Position numbers and translations under genes: made by a program. The notes below the pieces were generated by a model. It was not told the origin of the DNA. It saw nothing but the letters and a program-made list of their open reading frames with translations, and ran no database searches. Below, in pieces: positions 29,804-39,537 of a DNA stretch of 64,000 nucleotides (position 1 is its first letter; every line of letters begins with the position of its first letter). The DNA comes from Cladocopium goreaui (lineage: Eukaryota > Sar > Dinophyceae > Suessiales > Symbiodiniaceae). The stretch spans positions 53,400-117,399 of the forward strand of contig CAMXCT020002062.1 of assembly GCA_947184155.2 (NCBI GenBank), in the 5' to 3' direction.

Positions 29804-30159
29804 GGGGATCCTTACACTGAATTGCACATACAAATTGGGAGCACCACTTGAGAGTTTTTCTTGCCAGCGATGTATTTGATTGCTGGATCTGGTGGCAACA
29901 ACCTTGGAGCGACAGGTCGACGTTTCATACTTGCACAGCCCGTTGTCACTGGTGTAAGAAAAAGGAGCGAGTGAGTTCAGAAGCTTCATTCAATTTTTTC
30001 ACCGTGCAAGTCATTTGAGTTGCAAGAAATTTCATTTGAAGCATCAAATGATGCCAAGGGTTCTTTGTGTTTTCTTTAAGGGTTCGTGGTGACCATCAGC
30101 CTTAACTTCATGGGGTTCGTTCGCGTAGGGTAACTAGCAGCCACCAATACCAGAAATAA
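29804..30159 (+). repeat. Element A repeat B2 (right end)
   Basis: Copy of B1. Ends ...cagaaataa; base 30160 onwards is element C Pol. Confidence 0.92.
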
Positions 30160-32327
30160 AGCTTCTTAAACGCCCTCCTTAGCGGTTAAATGGGGGTAGT
30201 ACTGGGGGTAACCAAGTTGTCCCAAATAACCCGAGTATCCATAACAAGGAGGATAATGTGACTCATGTGGTCCACTTTGGTGTTTATTGCTCTTGTGACG
30301 AGTTTGTAGATGCTGCGGTGAAGGCTGGGCATCCAGTGTCCAGAGCTAACTGCCTCCCACAGGTTCTGCAGGAAGCGGTGAATGCCACTTCAACTAAGTC
30401 CTTATTCCAGTTGGCCAAAGGATGTCTTGCAACTTTGTCGCACTGGCTTGATAGGGCAAGGGTTTTGAGCTCTAGCGAAAAAGAATTATATAACAGTCTC
30501 CGGGAAGCACTCGGCCGCAGCAAAAAAAATAAATTACATGACAGCCTCCGGGAAGCACTTGGCCGCATCCTCGCCCCAAAGAGATTGCTCCTATGGAGAG
30601 AGATGCTAGTTCATTATGAATACCCTGACGTTGAAATGTTTGACGAGGTTGCCTCCGGGATCCACCTTGCTGGTACCGCCCCTGCGGTGCCTGCATTTGA
30701 TCCCTACTTCAACCAGCCCAGGTTTCCACTGAAGAGTTGGCCAACTCAGCGAAAGCATCCCGCATAGCCTTGTTGTCCACCGCCCGCTCAGCCGGTGACG
30801 CCGAGATTGATGCTACGGTGTACGGAAAGACCTTTGAGGGACCGAATTGCGGGTGGTTCTGGCCAGTTTGAAATGTCCCGTTTGCCAGACGAAGCCGTGG
30901 TCAGCAGGCGTTTTGGCAGCCGACAAAACTCAGGTGATGCCTCGAAAGCAAGGCCAATCGACGATTTTTCGACCTCTGGAGCGAATGACTCAGTACAGGT
31001 TGAGAACGCGACCAAGCTGCACACCTCGGACATTGCGGCTGCTCTTCGCCTTGAACTTTCGGGAGTGCCTGGAAACAACGCGTGGCTGGGAAAGACCTTT
31101 GGCCTTGCGTCAGCATACTTACACCTGGAAGTGGCGCCTGGCTCCTGTTGGGTTCCGTATACAGCAGTGGATGACCCCATTAAAAGTTCACCCCGCATTT
31201 TTGCAAGGCGTGCTCTCCCCTTCGGAGCAAGCCGGTCATTCTGTGGTTTCCTGCGTGAGGCGCACTCCCTAGGGTGGTTAGGATGGAAAGGGGAGTTTGA
31301 AATTGGCCTGGAGTAATTTCTTTGATGACTTCATAACGTTTGCCCGATGTCAAGAGGCGGGGATGGTTTCCGTTACGACCTTGCAATTTTTCACGCTCTT
31401 GGGATGGGGCGTATCGTTGGGAGAAAAGGGCCTCCCATTTGCAGACCGCTTCAAGGCCCTTGGAATAGAGATTGGCTGTACCAGGTGGCCGAAGGCTAAG
31501 GTTGCCTTCTCCAACACTGAGAAAAGGGTCACTGAACTCCTAGCTGCCATCGATTAAATACTGGTCACTAAGAGCTTGAGCAGACAAGCTGCTTTGGCTT
31601 CGAGTGGCAGAACGCAGTGGGCGGGGGCTCAGCTGTGGGGCAGATTGGCAAACCTGTGCCTGAGTGCCATCACCTCACACACCTTTCGCCCGGATTGTGG
31701 TGCCCTCAGTGTACGCACCCTGGCCTTCTTGCAGGTTTTCAGATGTCACATAGTGTGAGCCCGACCCCGAGTAATATCAGCTGATTGGAGCGCTCCGCTC
31801 TTCCTTTTCACCGATGCTTCCTTCTCGTATGAAGTTGAGGATTGGCCGGCCGGCCTGAGCGGGGTGCTAGTTGATTCCCAAGGGGTGCAGGTGTCAGTCT
31901 TCTCCTACAAACTTGCCGGTAAAGACTCAGAGGCACTGGCTTCACCCGGAAGACGACAGCCATCTTTGAAGCCGCGCTGTTTCCCCTTTTGGTCTCGGTA
32001 ATGCCGTGGAAGAAATTCTTGAGAGGTCGCCCATGTGTTGCCTACATCGACAACGTCTTGATAAGAGGTGTTAGCATCAGTGGGATTGCTCGCATATTTC
32101 CTGGCAATAGCTTGTTAGGGAAACCGCTCGAAGTTGAAGACGCCGTTGGTATAATCTCCTGGTTTACCAGAGTTCTCTCTCAAAGCAACATTGCTGATGC
32201 ACCCTCACGGGAATCCTTGGAGGGGCTGACAGTGAGCCCACTGTCACCACATTTGGTAGGCCTGGTTGTTGCTAAGTATCTAGATAACCTTGACCAAATA
32301 CGGATAAGAGGGGGTATGACTCAGTAA
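30160..32327 (+). pseudogene. Element C Pol, second part: linker, RT and RNase H (decayed)
   Basis: Continues from 12420. The linker reads CDEFVDAAVKAGHPVSRA and ILAPKRLLLWREMLVHYEYPD, close to that of element A (DEFIQEALERGHPKSFSR). An 18-codon stretch around YNSLREALGR is duplicated (30490-30567). RT pieces: GKTFGLASAYLHLEV near 31095, ALPFGASRSF near 31213 and the catalytic FFDDFITF near 31320, in different frames. RNase H: LFLFTDASFS near 31797, YIDN near 32043 and NIADAPSR near 32190. Frameshifts and stops (for example TAG near 30205) make it non-coding as it stands. The final stop TAA lies 17 bases inside B1. Confidence 0.8.
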
Positions 32328-32667
32328 TGTGAATAATGTATGTGGCACCGACTGGCTGGTGCAAGTGCTTGGCATTGGAGCCGTCCGTTGGATCGAGCGG
32401 AGCCTGAATGAACGGATCAAGCCATGAGATCCAATGAATATACTATAGATGGCTACAGAAGGTTTTTCAAATGCTTGGCCAATGAGGCCTGTACCTGGAC
32501 AACTCCCATCGTTGTCAAAGGAAAAAGTGTGCTGCGCGTTCGTTCAGACAGCAGTTGTTTGATGCATGGCAGTTTTTAGCTTTTGGTGTTTGTCGGTTTT
32601 GCACTTTTAAGTTTCCACAATGTAACAAGGAGGTATTGACTGGTAGGCGCCGTAAGCTGGACTTTAA
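32311..32667 (+). repeat. Element C repeat B1
   Basis: 357 bases matching B2 (33822-34178) with about two mismatches. Ends actttaa, abutting A2. Confidence 0.92.
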
Positions 32668-33120
32668 GCTTACGGTCAACGTGTTAATAGTGCATTAAAG
32701 TACAGCTGAAGAAAAGTTTGTTAACAAACTTTTAGCCTACCAGCCTTGCCAGCAACCAATGCAAATCTCGCGGCCCTGCCTAAACCAGGCGCGCAAGATA
32801 AACACCTGTGCGCAACCTTAGGAATAATCCAACTGGATAATGCCTGTAACCTAATGGTTGCCCCAACCCTTAGGCGCAGCCGCGCAACACTGACTGTAAT
32901 AACGTAGATGCCCGGCTCTTGGATACCGCACCTCGTATCCAAACCGTGTATTGCCAAACAACCTGCTGAGGCTTTGAGTGATTCAACCAAACTTGTCTTG
33001 CCAGTTTGATTTTGAGTTCGCAGTGTCTTTCCACAACATGTTTCCCCTTTCAGTTGGCAGTCAGAAAGCAGGTGAACTCATCTATCAAGTTGCCTTTTTG
33101 CTGCAAGGGAATTTTCGTGT
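32668..33120 (+). repeat. Element C repeat A2
   Basis: Copy of A1 (7161-7613), including the 22-base palindrome at 32712-32733. Confidence 0.92.
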
Positions 33121-33222
33121 CCCGCCCGTTGTACCAACTCCCACCCGGGATTTTCACAGCTGTTACACCAGCCGAACATAGTTGCTTTCGCTGTCCTTTA
33201 CTAAGATTCAATCCTCACCTCG

Positions 33223-33830
33223 TTGTTGACAGTCCCCATGCAATCCGAGTTGACATTACTCGCAGCTGGCATCAGCATCGTGTTGCAATATATGAATTCC
33301 TCGGTACAACAAGCCAACCGTAGTGACTGGACTCTCAGGGCTTCGAGGTGTGAAACTATCGACGAAATTCTGAAAGCCTGCGCCATTTTGTTGGAGTGCT
33401 GCGGGCGCTCGGACTTCATGCGGCCTATTTACCACTTATGGACACTTTGCAGCAACGCAATGTTCTTGTTCGAGCGACAGTGGTGGCCCGAGCAACCTAC
33501 GGAAACAAGGACACACATCACTACACCGCAGGTGCCTCTGAAATTATCGGCATTGCTACGGCCTGGATGGAGAGATCAACATCAGTTGGTCAGACTCGGG
33601 ATGGCCTCCCTTGTGATTTTCCGTGATTGGTTTACAGTTGTTTTGATGCTCATTTGCACCAGGATGTCCTCAACATCGTGAAGGACTCCCTCCTGATCCT
33701 CCAGACCGCGGTCGACCTTTTCGATTTATATGAAGCAACTCATCCCCAGCCTACTGCTGCACTGCCTGATGTTGAGGACACCCCTGAGCCCTCCTCCACA
33801 GACCCTTCCGCGCCCACAGGCGGGGTATGA
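33223..33830 (+). pseudogene. Element C small ORF between A2 and B2, frameshifted
   Basis: Not a recognised family. Pieces in different frames read ETIDEILKACAILLECC, LHAAYLPLMDTLQQRN, GIATAWMERS and QDVLNIVKDSLLILQTAVDL, then an acidic Pro/Ser/Thr-rich tail ending at 33830 just inside B2. Element D has an intact ORF of similar character (helical, Leu/Phe-rich, acidic tail) in exactly the same place (43195-43866). Homology is suggested by position and composition, not proven. Confidence 0.45.
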
Positions 33831-34178
33831 CTCAGTGATGTGAATAATGTATGTGGCACCGACTGGCTGGTGCAAGTGCTTGGCATTGGAGCCGTCCGTT
33901 GGATCGAGCGGAGCCTGAATGAACGGATCAAGCCATGAGATCCAATGGATATACTATAGATGGCTACAGAAGGTTTTTCAAATGCTTGGCCAATGAGGCC
34001 TGTACCTGGACAACTCCCATCGTTGTCAAAGGAAAAAGTGTGCTGCGCGTTCGTTCAGACAGCAGTTGTTTGATGCATGGCAGTTTTTAGCTTTTGGTGT
34101 TTGTCGGTTTTGCACTTTTAAGTTTCCACAATGTAACAAGGAGGTATTGACTGGTAGGCGCCGTAAGCTGGACTTTAA
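33822..34178 (+). repeat. Element C repeat B2 (right end)
   Basis: Copy of B1. Ends gactttaa; element D sequence resumes at 34179. Confidence 0.92.
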
Positions 34179-34937
34179 TTTCCCTAACCATTTGCATCAA
34201 TTGTGTTGCACAATCCAATTTCTTTACATCACATACTCACTCATCAAATTCTTAAATTTTCGTCCCGCTGCCATTTGTTGAATTTCTTGACGGCCCAAAT
34301 CGCAGCATCTTTGTCTTTACGACGTGGTTGTCTCAATTCAGTGAATTTTGCATTGTCTTCGTTCGAAGTGATTCATTTACAATTCTCATCATACAATTGT
34401 ATTGGTTTCTTTAATTCACTCACACATTCTCGACAGGTTCATGTCCTTGGCTTCTTGATCCTCGACGACCTCCGTCAGGACCGTGTTGCAGTTGCAACTC
34501 AAATTCAATTCTTTATATTCCCATTTCATTGCCAGTTGGCCATTCAATTGACATCAATTGATTGCAATCATTTTGGCATTTCAGATAGGAAATCTGAGCG
34601 ATCGATTGATCACTTTCTCCATCAGCCTCGGCGGCTCAATTCTCCCCCACATTCGCTCTTTTGCGCACCTTCATATTGCCATTTTGGGCCTTTTGGGCCA
34701 CTCAATTTGGGCCATTCAATTCTCTGGATTTCAATTTGACTTTTTCTGGACTTCAATTTGGCCTTATCTGCAAATTCGAATTTTTCTTTCTGTGACGATT
34801 GTCACTTCATTGCAGCTACATTTCACAATTCGCAATCTTTTTGACTGGCAATTTTGGAACTTGTCGGCATTTTGCTCTGGCCTACATCTCTGACTTGATC
34901 ATCCTTGCTCAGAACATCCTCTCGATCTTTGGAAGCG
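34179..34937 (+). other. Element D leader, resumed
   Basis: T- and C-rich sequence with many CAATTT/AATTC runs. Long open frames here come from the skewed base composition. No gene supported. Confidence 0.5.
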
Positions 34938-35759
34938 ATGTCATCCAATGTGCCTTCTCCTTGTACGCCGCCGAACCCTCCAGGGATGCCCCGTCTTGGA
35001 AACCAGACGCTGGAGCAGAAACGCAGTCATGTCTGGGGGTGGTACGCTACTATGTGTGCAGCCTTCACTTTGCCTTCGCTGCCATTGAGCCTGTCAGAGA
35101 TCTACTCCGAGGCCACGAGCAGTTTTGCTATGCCATCCTGGTTGCAAACTGGCGGAAATGCGCGAACAAGCTGCCAGAAGCTCTATGAGCTTTCTCAGGG
35201 ATTGGACTTCCGCCTCAAGTTCAGCATCAATCAGATTGCCGAGAACTTCAGCTGGGTGCGCTCACAACTGTGGACCATTTCACAGTCCATTCGAGACCTT
35301 CTTCGTCACCTTGCAAAGCTTGAGATCCTCATCGCGGTCCTGGATTCATCATTGGAGCGTTTGGAACAGCAGGTGCATCAGCTCCTTTTCCAGCCCATGC
35401 AGGCTCGAATCAAGCCAAAGGCCAAGCCGCGTGGTTCTACCGACAAGGTGCCATCTAAGAAGAGGATATCCAGCTTCAGACAACGCGTCGCCTCCAAGAA
35501 GAAGTCGAAGGAACTGGAAACAATCATGGCCAGGTTGGAGTATCTGGAACAACGTGACGCTCAACGCGATGTCTTGGGCAGAAAATTCAAAGCCTTTGCA
35601 GCCTCCCTCCACGAAGTCGAAGATCAGCTGGACAAACAGGGGATCAAGGTTCGCAGGCTGAATCAGATCTGCCGGAATTCAGAGAGGCTGATGAGGCAGA
35701 ACGGCCTTCTGGCCGAAGGGGAGGACATGTCGAAGACCAGCTCCTCTGAAATGGAATGA
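34938..35759 (+). CDS. Element D accessory basic coiled-coil protein
   Basis: Not a recognised family. About 273 residues from the first ATG (MSSNVPSPCTPPNPPGM); the frame is open slightly upstream. The N-terminal third is Pro/Ala/Leu-rich. The middle is helical, with a heptad-like Leu/Ile pattern (LRHLAKLEILIAVLDSSLE). A very basic block follows (KPKAKPRGSTDKVPSKKR ... SKKKSKELE) and then a second coiled coil (ARLEYLEQRDAQ, LHEVEDQLDKQGIKVRRL). It could be an additional nucleic acid-binding or structural protein. Elements A and B have no counterpart before the recombinase. Its real start and expression are uncertain. Confidence 0.5.
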   Translation: MSSNVPSPCTPPNPPGMPRLGNQTLEQKRSHVWGWYATMCAAFTLPSLPLSLSEIYSEATSSFAMPSWLQTGGNARTSCQKLYELSQGLDFRLKFSINQIAENFSWVRSQLWTISQSIRDLLRHLAKLEILIAVLDSSLERLEQQVHQLLFQPMQARIKPKAKPRGSTDKVPSKKRISSFRQRVASKKKSKELETIMARLEYLEQRDAQRDVLGRKFKAFAASLHEVEDQLDKQGIKVRRLNQICRNSERLMRQNGLLAEGEDMSKTSSSEME

Positions 35760-36200
35760 GAAAAAAAGAAGGGGTTTGTCGCTGCTTTGTTTCCTTGTGA
35801 CTTTCGTCCCACGTTGTGATGCTATTTTAACTTTGCATGTTCCCTTTCTTTTGTTTCTTGCTTTTCATACTTACGTCGCAGTTGCTGTTAACCCCTGGCA
35901 GGACCTCCTTCTTCGATCTTCTTCAGCTTCGACATCTTCGACACCTTCGTGGAGTCATTGATCAGCCTTCCTTTTCACGTGATTAATTTACGAAACTTCC
36001 AATTGGCTTTCATCAATTGATGTCAATTTTCAGTTTGCATCATGCTGCTTTTTAATCTCAATTTCTTCTTGCTTGACAGGACCACAATTGTGGCCCTCTG
36101 GATCGTCGACCACTTGGTCCGTGCACAATTGTGCAAAATTCTCTCAACTCAATTTCTTACAACCTCCAATTCTTCTTATTCATCTAGGCTCAATTCCAAA

Positions 36201-38132
36201 ATGGATTCTTCATTCCATATTGAATTTCGCACAGGTCGAGCCACCGTTGAAAGCCATGGCTCTCGTCCTGTCTTTCAAATGCCTTGGGAGCGAGGAATTT
36301 GGAGACGTATTTTCAATCCTCACCCATCCCCCCTCTCAATTCTTAGTCATTCCATTCCTCTCGATTCATCTTCATTTCAATCATCTTTCGTTCCAAATTC
36401 TTCCTCAAATCTCTTCTCAAATTCTTCGATCAATTCACATCTCAATTCCAATTTACCTTCTTTCTCAAATGAGGCAATTTCCTCTATCAATTCATCTTCC
36501 CCTCCTTTAAACGCTCCTACACAATCTTTCTGGTCCTCTTTCTTTGGCTATTCTGATCTTCAACAAGGACGCTCTGATGGACTTCGTCATCTCGCAATTT
36601 CAAGGTTTATTTCCATGCTGGCCTCCACCTCAGGATCAACTTTGTTCATGTCCTCCTCAGATCCATGGGACCTACATGACAGTTTTAGCGCTGCACTGTC
36701 GATGAAGGCTACAAGTACCATCGTTAAACGATCCATGGATCTTCTTCGTTTCAAATCCTGGTGTGATCTACATGACAAACAGTTCATCCCATTTTCAGAA
36801 AATGTTCTTTGGCAGTTTCTTCGTGATTTACAACATTCTGCTAAACCATCTGGTTTACAGTCGATCCTTCAATCAGTGAACTTTGCCATTCACGTTCTCG
36901 GATGCCAATATGAAGGAATTTCACTGGCTTCAGTACGAATCAGAGGCATCTGTGCAGGCCACAAGGCTCTTGCCTTACAAATCAAGCATGCACCACCACT
37001 CTCAGTCGATCAAATTATCCATTTGGAAACGCTGTGCTGCTCCTCTTGTGATCAGTATTTGAAGCTTCTCTATGGATCTATTTTGATTGCCTTATATGCA
37101 CGATCTCGATGGAAGGACATACAAGGAGCACATTCCATCGACTTTGACCCAGATTCTTTTGCACCGCAATACATCGAGTTACCATCTCAACATTTCAAAA
37201 CTGCTGCCATGCTGGCCAAGAAGTTGCACTTTTTACCAATTACGGCTATTACTTTCTCATTATCCGGACAACCTTGGATTCATCATTACATTCAAGCCCG
37301 TCGCCATTTGAAGTTACCAATATCAGGCAAACTTTCTTCACCATTTCTTCCTGTCAAAGCTGATGATCAATTATCCAATGAGCCTGTCACTTCTTCTCAG
37401 ATTACGAAGTTACTACGAGAACTTTTCCAGAATGATCTTGTTCGTTCACATTCTTTGAAGCATACCTGTTTGAGTTTTGCAGCCAAAAGAGGTCTGGATC
37501 CACATACTCGAAAATTATTGGGATATCACCTGGACAGAAGTGAAGTAACTCTGGCAACCTACAGTCGTGATCTTCTTGCAGAACCTCTACGACAACTCAA
37601 ATTTCTACTTGTAGAGATCCAGACCGGCATCTTTCTTCCAGATTCCACCCGTTCAGGGTACTTCCCAGATACATCAATAGATGAAGCGCCAGCCAAAGCT
37701 GACTCAGATGAATCCGTTTTTGAATTTCCGCATTCTGATCCTGAAAACCATCAGGTTGCACCAGATGCTTCAGAACCACAAGATGAAGTCCCTGCTTACA
37801 CCGAAGAGCTCTGCGGCCACGAGTCGTCATCTTCATCATCTTCATCCTCTTCGTCTTCATTCGTTGACGACGAAGACCAGGTTGATCTTGTGCCTGATTT
37901 TCCTTCTTCATTACAGAACAAGTGTTTTCAACATGTGGAGAAATTTCTCCCTGTCAAACACAAACAAACTCATCGTTTACACCTTTTGGTGAATGCTGAG
38001 CATACAAGATTGATTTGTGGCAGAGCACTTTCACAGACGTATGAACGTCTTGACCATTTCCCTTCACACCCTCTGCCGACATGTGTTCAATGTTTCGCCA
38101 GCAAATTAGTTGGCTCATATGACGAATGCTGA
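36201..38132 (+). CDS. Element D tyrosine recombinase
   Basis: About 643 residues from MDSSFHIEF; the frame extends upstream but this ATG precedes the conserved region. FQMPWERGIWRRIF lies near residue 27. A Ser/Asn/Pro-rich stretch follows. The core-binding domain starts near 170 (STIVKRSMDLLRFKSW, also in B as STLVKRSMDYYKLAVW). Catalytic domain: LYARSRWKDIQ (Arg I) near 300, RSHSLKHTCL (HxxK) near 417, LGYHLDRS near 440 and the Tyr in TYSRDLL near 454. The tail has RSGYFPD, an acidic stretch, a Ser run and then RLICGRALSQTY ... TCVQCFASK, the conserved Cys domain. The frame is intact. Expected role as for the recombinase of element B. Confidence 0.9.
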   Translation: MDSSFHIEFRTGRATVESHGSRPVFQMPWERGIWRRIFNPHPSPLSILSHSIPLDSSSFQSSFVPNSSSNLFSNSSINSHLNSNLPSFSNEAISSINSSSPPLNAPTQSFWSSFFGYSDLQQGRSDGLRHLAISRFISMLASTSGSTLFMSSSDPWDLHDSFSAALSMKATSTIVKRSMDLLRFKSWCDLHDKQFIPFSENVLWQFLRDLQHSAKPSGLQSILQSVNFAIHVLGCQYEGISLASVRIRGICAGHKALALQIKHAPPLSVDQIIHLETLCCSSCDQYLKLLYGSILIALYARSRWKDIQGAHSIDFDPDSFAPQYIELPSQHFKTAAMLAKKLHFLPITAITFSLSGQPWIHHYIQARRHLKLPISGKLSSPFLPVKADDQLSNEPVTSSQITKLLRELFQNDLVRSHSLKHTCLSFAAKRGLDPHTRKLLGYHLDRSEVTLATYSRDLLAEPLRQLKFLLVEIQTGIFLPDSTRSGYFPDTSIDEAPAKADSDESVFEFPHSDPENHQVAPDASEPQDEVPAYTEELCGHESSSSSSSSSSSSFVDDEDQVDLVPDFPSSLQNKCFQHVEKFLPVKHKQTHRLHLLVNAEHTRLICGRALSQTYERLDHFPSHPLPTCVQCFASKLVGSYDEC

Positions 38133-38277
38133 TCGAAAAAGCAGATGTGCTTGATCATGATGCTTTCTCATGACCTTTGCATTTTTCTTCCCTTTTCTTT
38201 TTCATTTCCTTTCTGCAAATTTCCTCTCAAGAATCCCATTCGAACTTTTGATTCTTCAGCGAATTCTTCTTTCAATC

Positions 38278-39534
38278 ATGGCACTTCTGGATAGCAAAGC
38301 CCAATTTTCTGCAAGAGCCAGAGAAATTGGACGCTCTACTCCATGTGTAAATTCCCTCCAAGTACATGGCATCGATTCTCTCAATTCTATGGCCTTTGCT
38401 GTTGGAACTACGCCAGGAGAATGTTCATCGCAAGACTTCCAACAATTCATTTTGGATAAGAACATCGTTCTTGAGGGATCAGATGAGTTCCTTGTGAAGA
38501 GGTTGATTTTTGAGGCACAGACCCTCTTTATGACAACCATTCAATCTCAAGTGCTATCAGCAGGTTTGCCTGGAGGGTCCGACTCAACCACCAAGAAGCT
38601 TCCACCGGTTGAGCGACAAGCACGAATCGTTGAACAAAAGCAGCGTCTAGTCGGTGTGATCATTCAAGGCGAAACTGAGCCATCATTTGAACTTATCGAT
38701 TTGGCATATGCGATGATTGAGTCCAAATCTATCAAATTCATTCCACCTCATCGCTGTACCAAGAGAGATACAGAGCTCGTGGAGAACACCAACAAGGATA
38801 AGGAAGTCCTTACCATTGAGCAGGGTCGTCTTACATCTAAGAAATCATCGTTGCCAAATACCTCAACTTCAGACGCTTTGAAGCTCTCCAATTGCTTTCT
38901 TAGACGAGCCCTAGCTTTGGATCTTGCTCAAGTTACTTCTTTCTCCCAGATCAACAAGTACCACCAATTGCTTCTTGCTCAGCTCTCAGTCAAAGCTCCA
39001 ACTGGTTATGTTGCGGCCAGCCTCCAACAGATCATCCAAGCGGATAAATTCTTTTGGACCAAACTTGCGGAGAAAGTTGGCATTGAGATCTCGCCTCAGA
39101 CAGTGGACGTCTTCATCCAAGAAATCATGGTCAGCCCAGAATTTTCTCTCCATTTCCTTCCCCGCCCGGAAGCTCCTTCTGTGGCTCCATCTCCGAAGAC
39201 TACTACACCCTCGTCCTCGTCCTATGGTAAGAACTCCGATCGACCTCGTTCAGAACGTGATGGTCCCTACAAGGGCAAGACTTCGAAAGGTAAAGGCAAA
39301 GGCAAAGGCAAACCGCCTTCTGTCTCCATGCCTGCACCGCTTCGTGGTTTGAACCCACGCACCCGTAACAACAAACCTAAATGCTTTGATTTCAACATGA
39401 GCCATGGGTGCCCCAACAAGGATTCGTGTTCCAAAGGTGATCATTCTTGTATGTCATGGTCGTGTGGCGACGCCAAGCACTCCTACCAAACATGCCATGC
39501 CAAAAACAAGAAGCCTGGCCAGAACCAGGCTTGA
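38278..39534 (+). CDS. Element D Gag-like protein with C-terminal zinc finger
   Basis: 418 residues from ATG (MALLDSKAQFSARAREIG); the frame is open further upstream but this start matches the family. Shared blocks: KRLIFEAQT, PPVERQARIVEQKQRLVGV, EPSFELIDLAY, KFIPPHRCTKRDTEL (near 155) and APTGYVAASLQQIIQADKFFW. The C terminus has a KGKTSKGKGKGKGK stretch and a good CCCH finger (C-x8-C-x5-C-x4-H: CFDFNMSHGC ... CSKGDH). The stop is TGA CTA at 39532; Pol follows in the same frame. Expected to package the RNA. Confidence 0.84.
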   Translation: MALLDSKAQFSARAREIGRSTPCVNSLQVHGIDSLNSMAFAVGTTPGECSSQDFQQFILDKNIVLEGSDEFLVKRLIFEAQTLFMTTIQSQVLSAGLPGGSDSTTKKLPPVERQARIVEQKQRLVGVIIQGETEPSFELIDLAYAMIESKSIKFIPPHRCTKRDTELVENTNKDKEVLTIEQGRLTSKKSSLPNTSTSDALKLSNCFLRRALALDLAQVTSFSQINKYHQLLLAQLSVKAPTGYVAASLQQIIQADKFFWTKLAEKVGIEISPQTVDVFIQEIMVSPEFSLHFLPRPEAPSVAPSPKTTTPSSSSYGKNSDRPRSERDGPYKGKTSKGKGKGKGKPPSVSMPAPLRGLNPRTRNNKPKCFDFNMSHGCPNKDSCSKGDHSCMSWSCGDAKHSYQTCHAKNKKPGQNQA

Positions 39535-39537
39535 CTA
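39532..39537 (+). promoter_or_regulatory. Candidate readthrough stop, element D Gag/Pol
   Basis: TGA CTA, the same hexanucleotide as in element A, with 11 open codons between it and the first Pol ATG at 39568. Confidence 0.65.

Larger units (their letters stand above)
12421..30159 (+). mobile_element. Element A: YR retrotransposon with split direct repeats, itself interrupted by B
   Basis: A1 (12421-12735), genes, B1 (28977-29332), A2 (29333-29647), B2 (29804-30159). Without element B its length is about 9.4 kb. It sits in the Pol of element C; removal joins bases 12420 and 30160 and restores a Pol reading frame with no target duplication. Genes: recombinase (13369), Gag-like (15968), Pol (17369 onward, resuming at 27774 beyond element B). 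A1/A2 and B1/B2 differ at about three of 671 bases. The A2-B2 spacer is short (156 bases) and lacks the small ORF seen in C and D. Confidence 0.9.
7161..34178 (+). mobile_element. Element C: decayed YR retrotransposon with split direct repeats
   Basis: A1 (7161-7613), genes, B1 (32311-32667), A2 (32668-33120), B2 (33822-34178). Without element A (12421-30159) it is about 9.3 kb. It sits in the leader of D, between D's A1 and its first gene. The gene order is recombinase, Gag-like, Pol, plus a small ORF between A2 and B2, as in D. The genes carry several frameshifts and stops, yet the repeats differ at only about five of 810 bases, so the element was probably already defective when it last moved and was mobilised in trans. 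Left flank ends ttgccctt and right flank begins tttccct; no target duplication is visible. Confidence 0.87.

Noticed and set aside
7161-33120. A1/A2 or B1/B2 pairs as ordinary long terminal repeats of LTR retrotransposons
   Set aside because: The repeats do not bracket the element symmetrically; the order is A1 ... B1 A2 B2, there is no target duplication, and the genes include a tyrosine recombinase and no integrase.
34203-34900. Plus-strand reading frames in the T-rich leader of element D
   Set aside because: Phe/Leu/Ile/His-rich translations follow from pyrimidine-rich DNA; no start context or motif.
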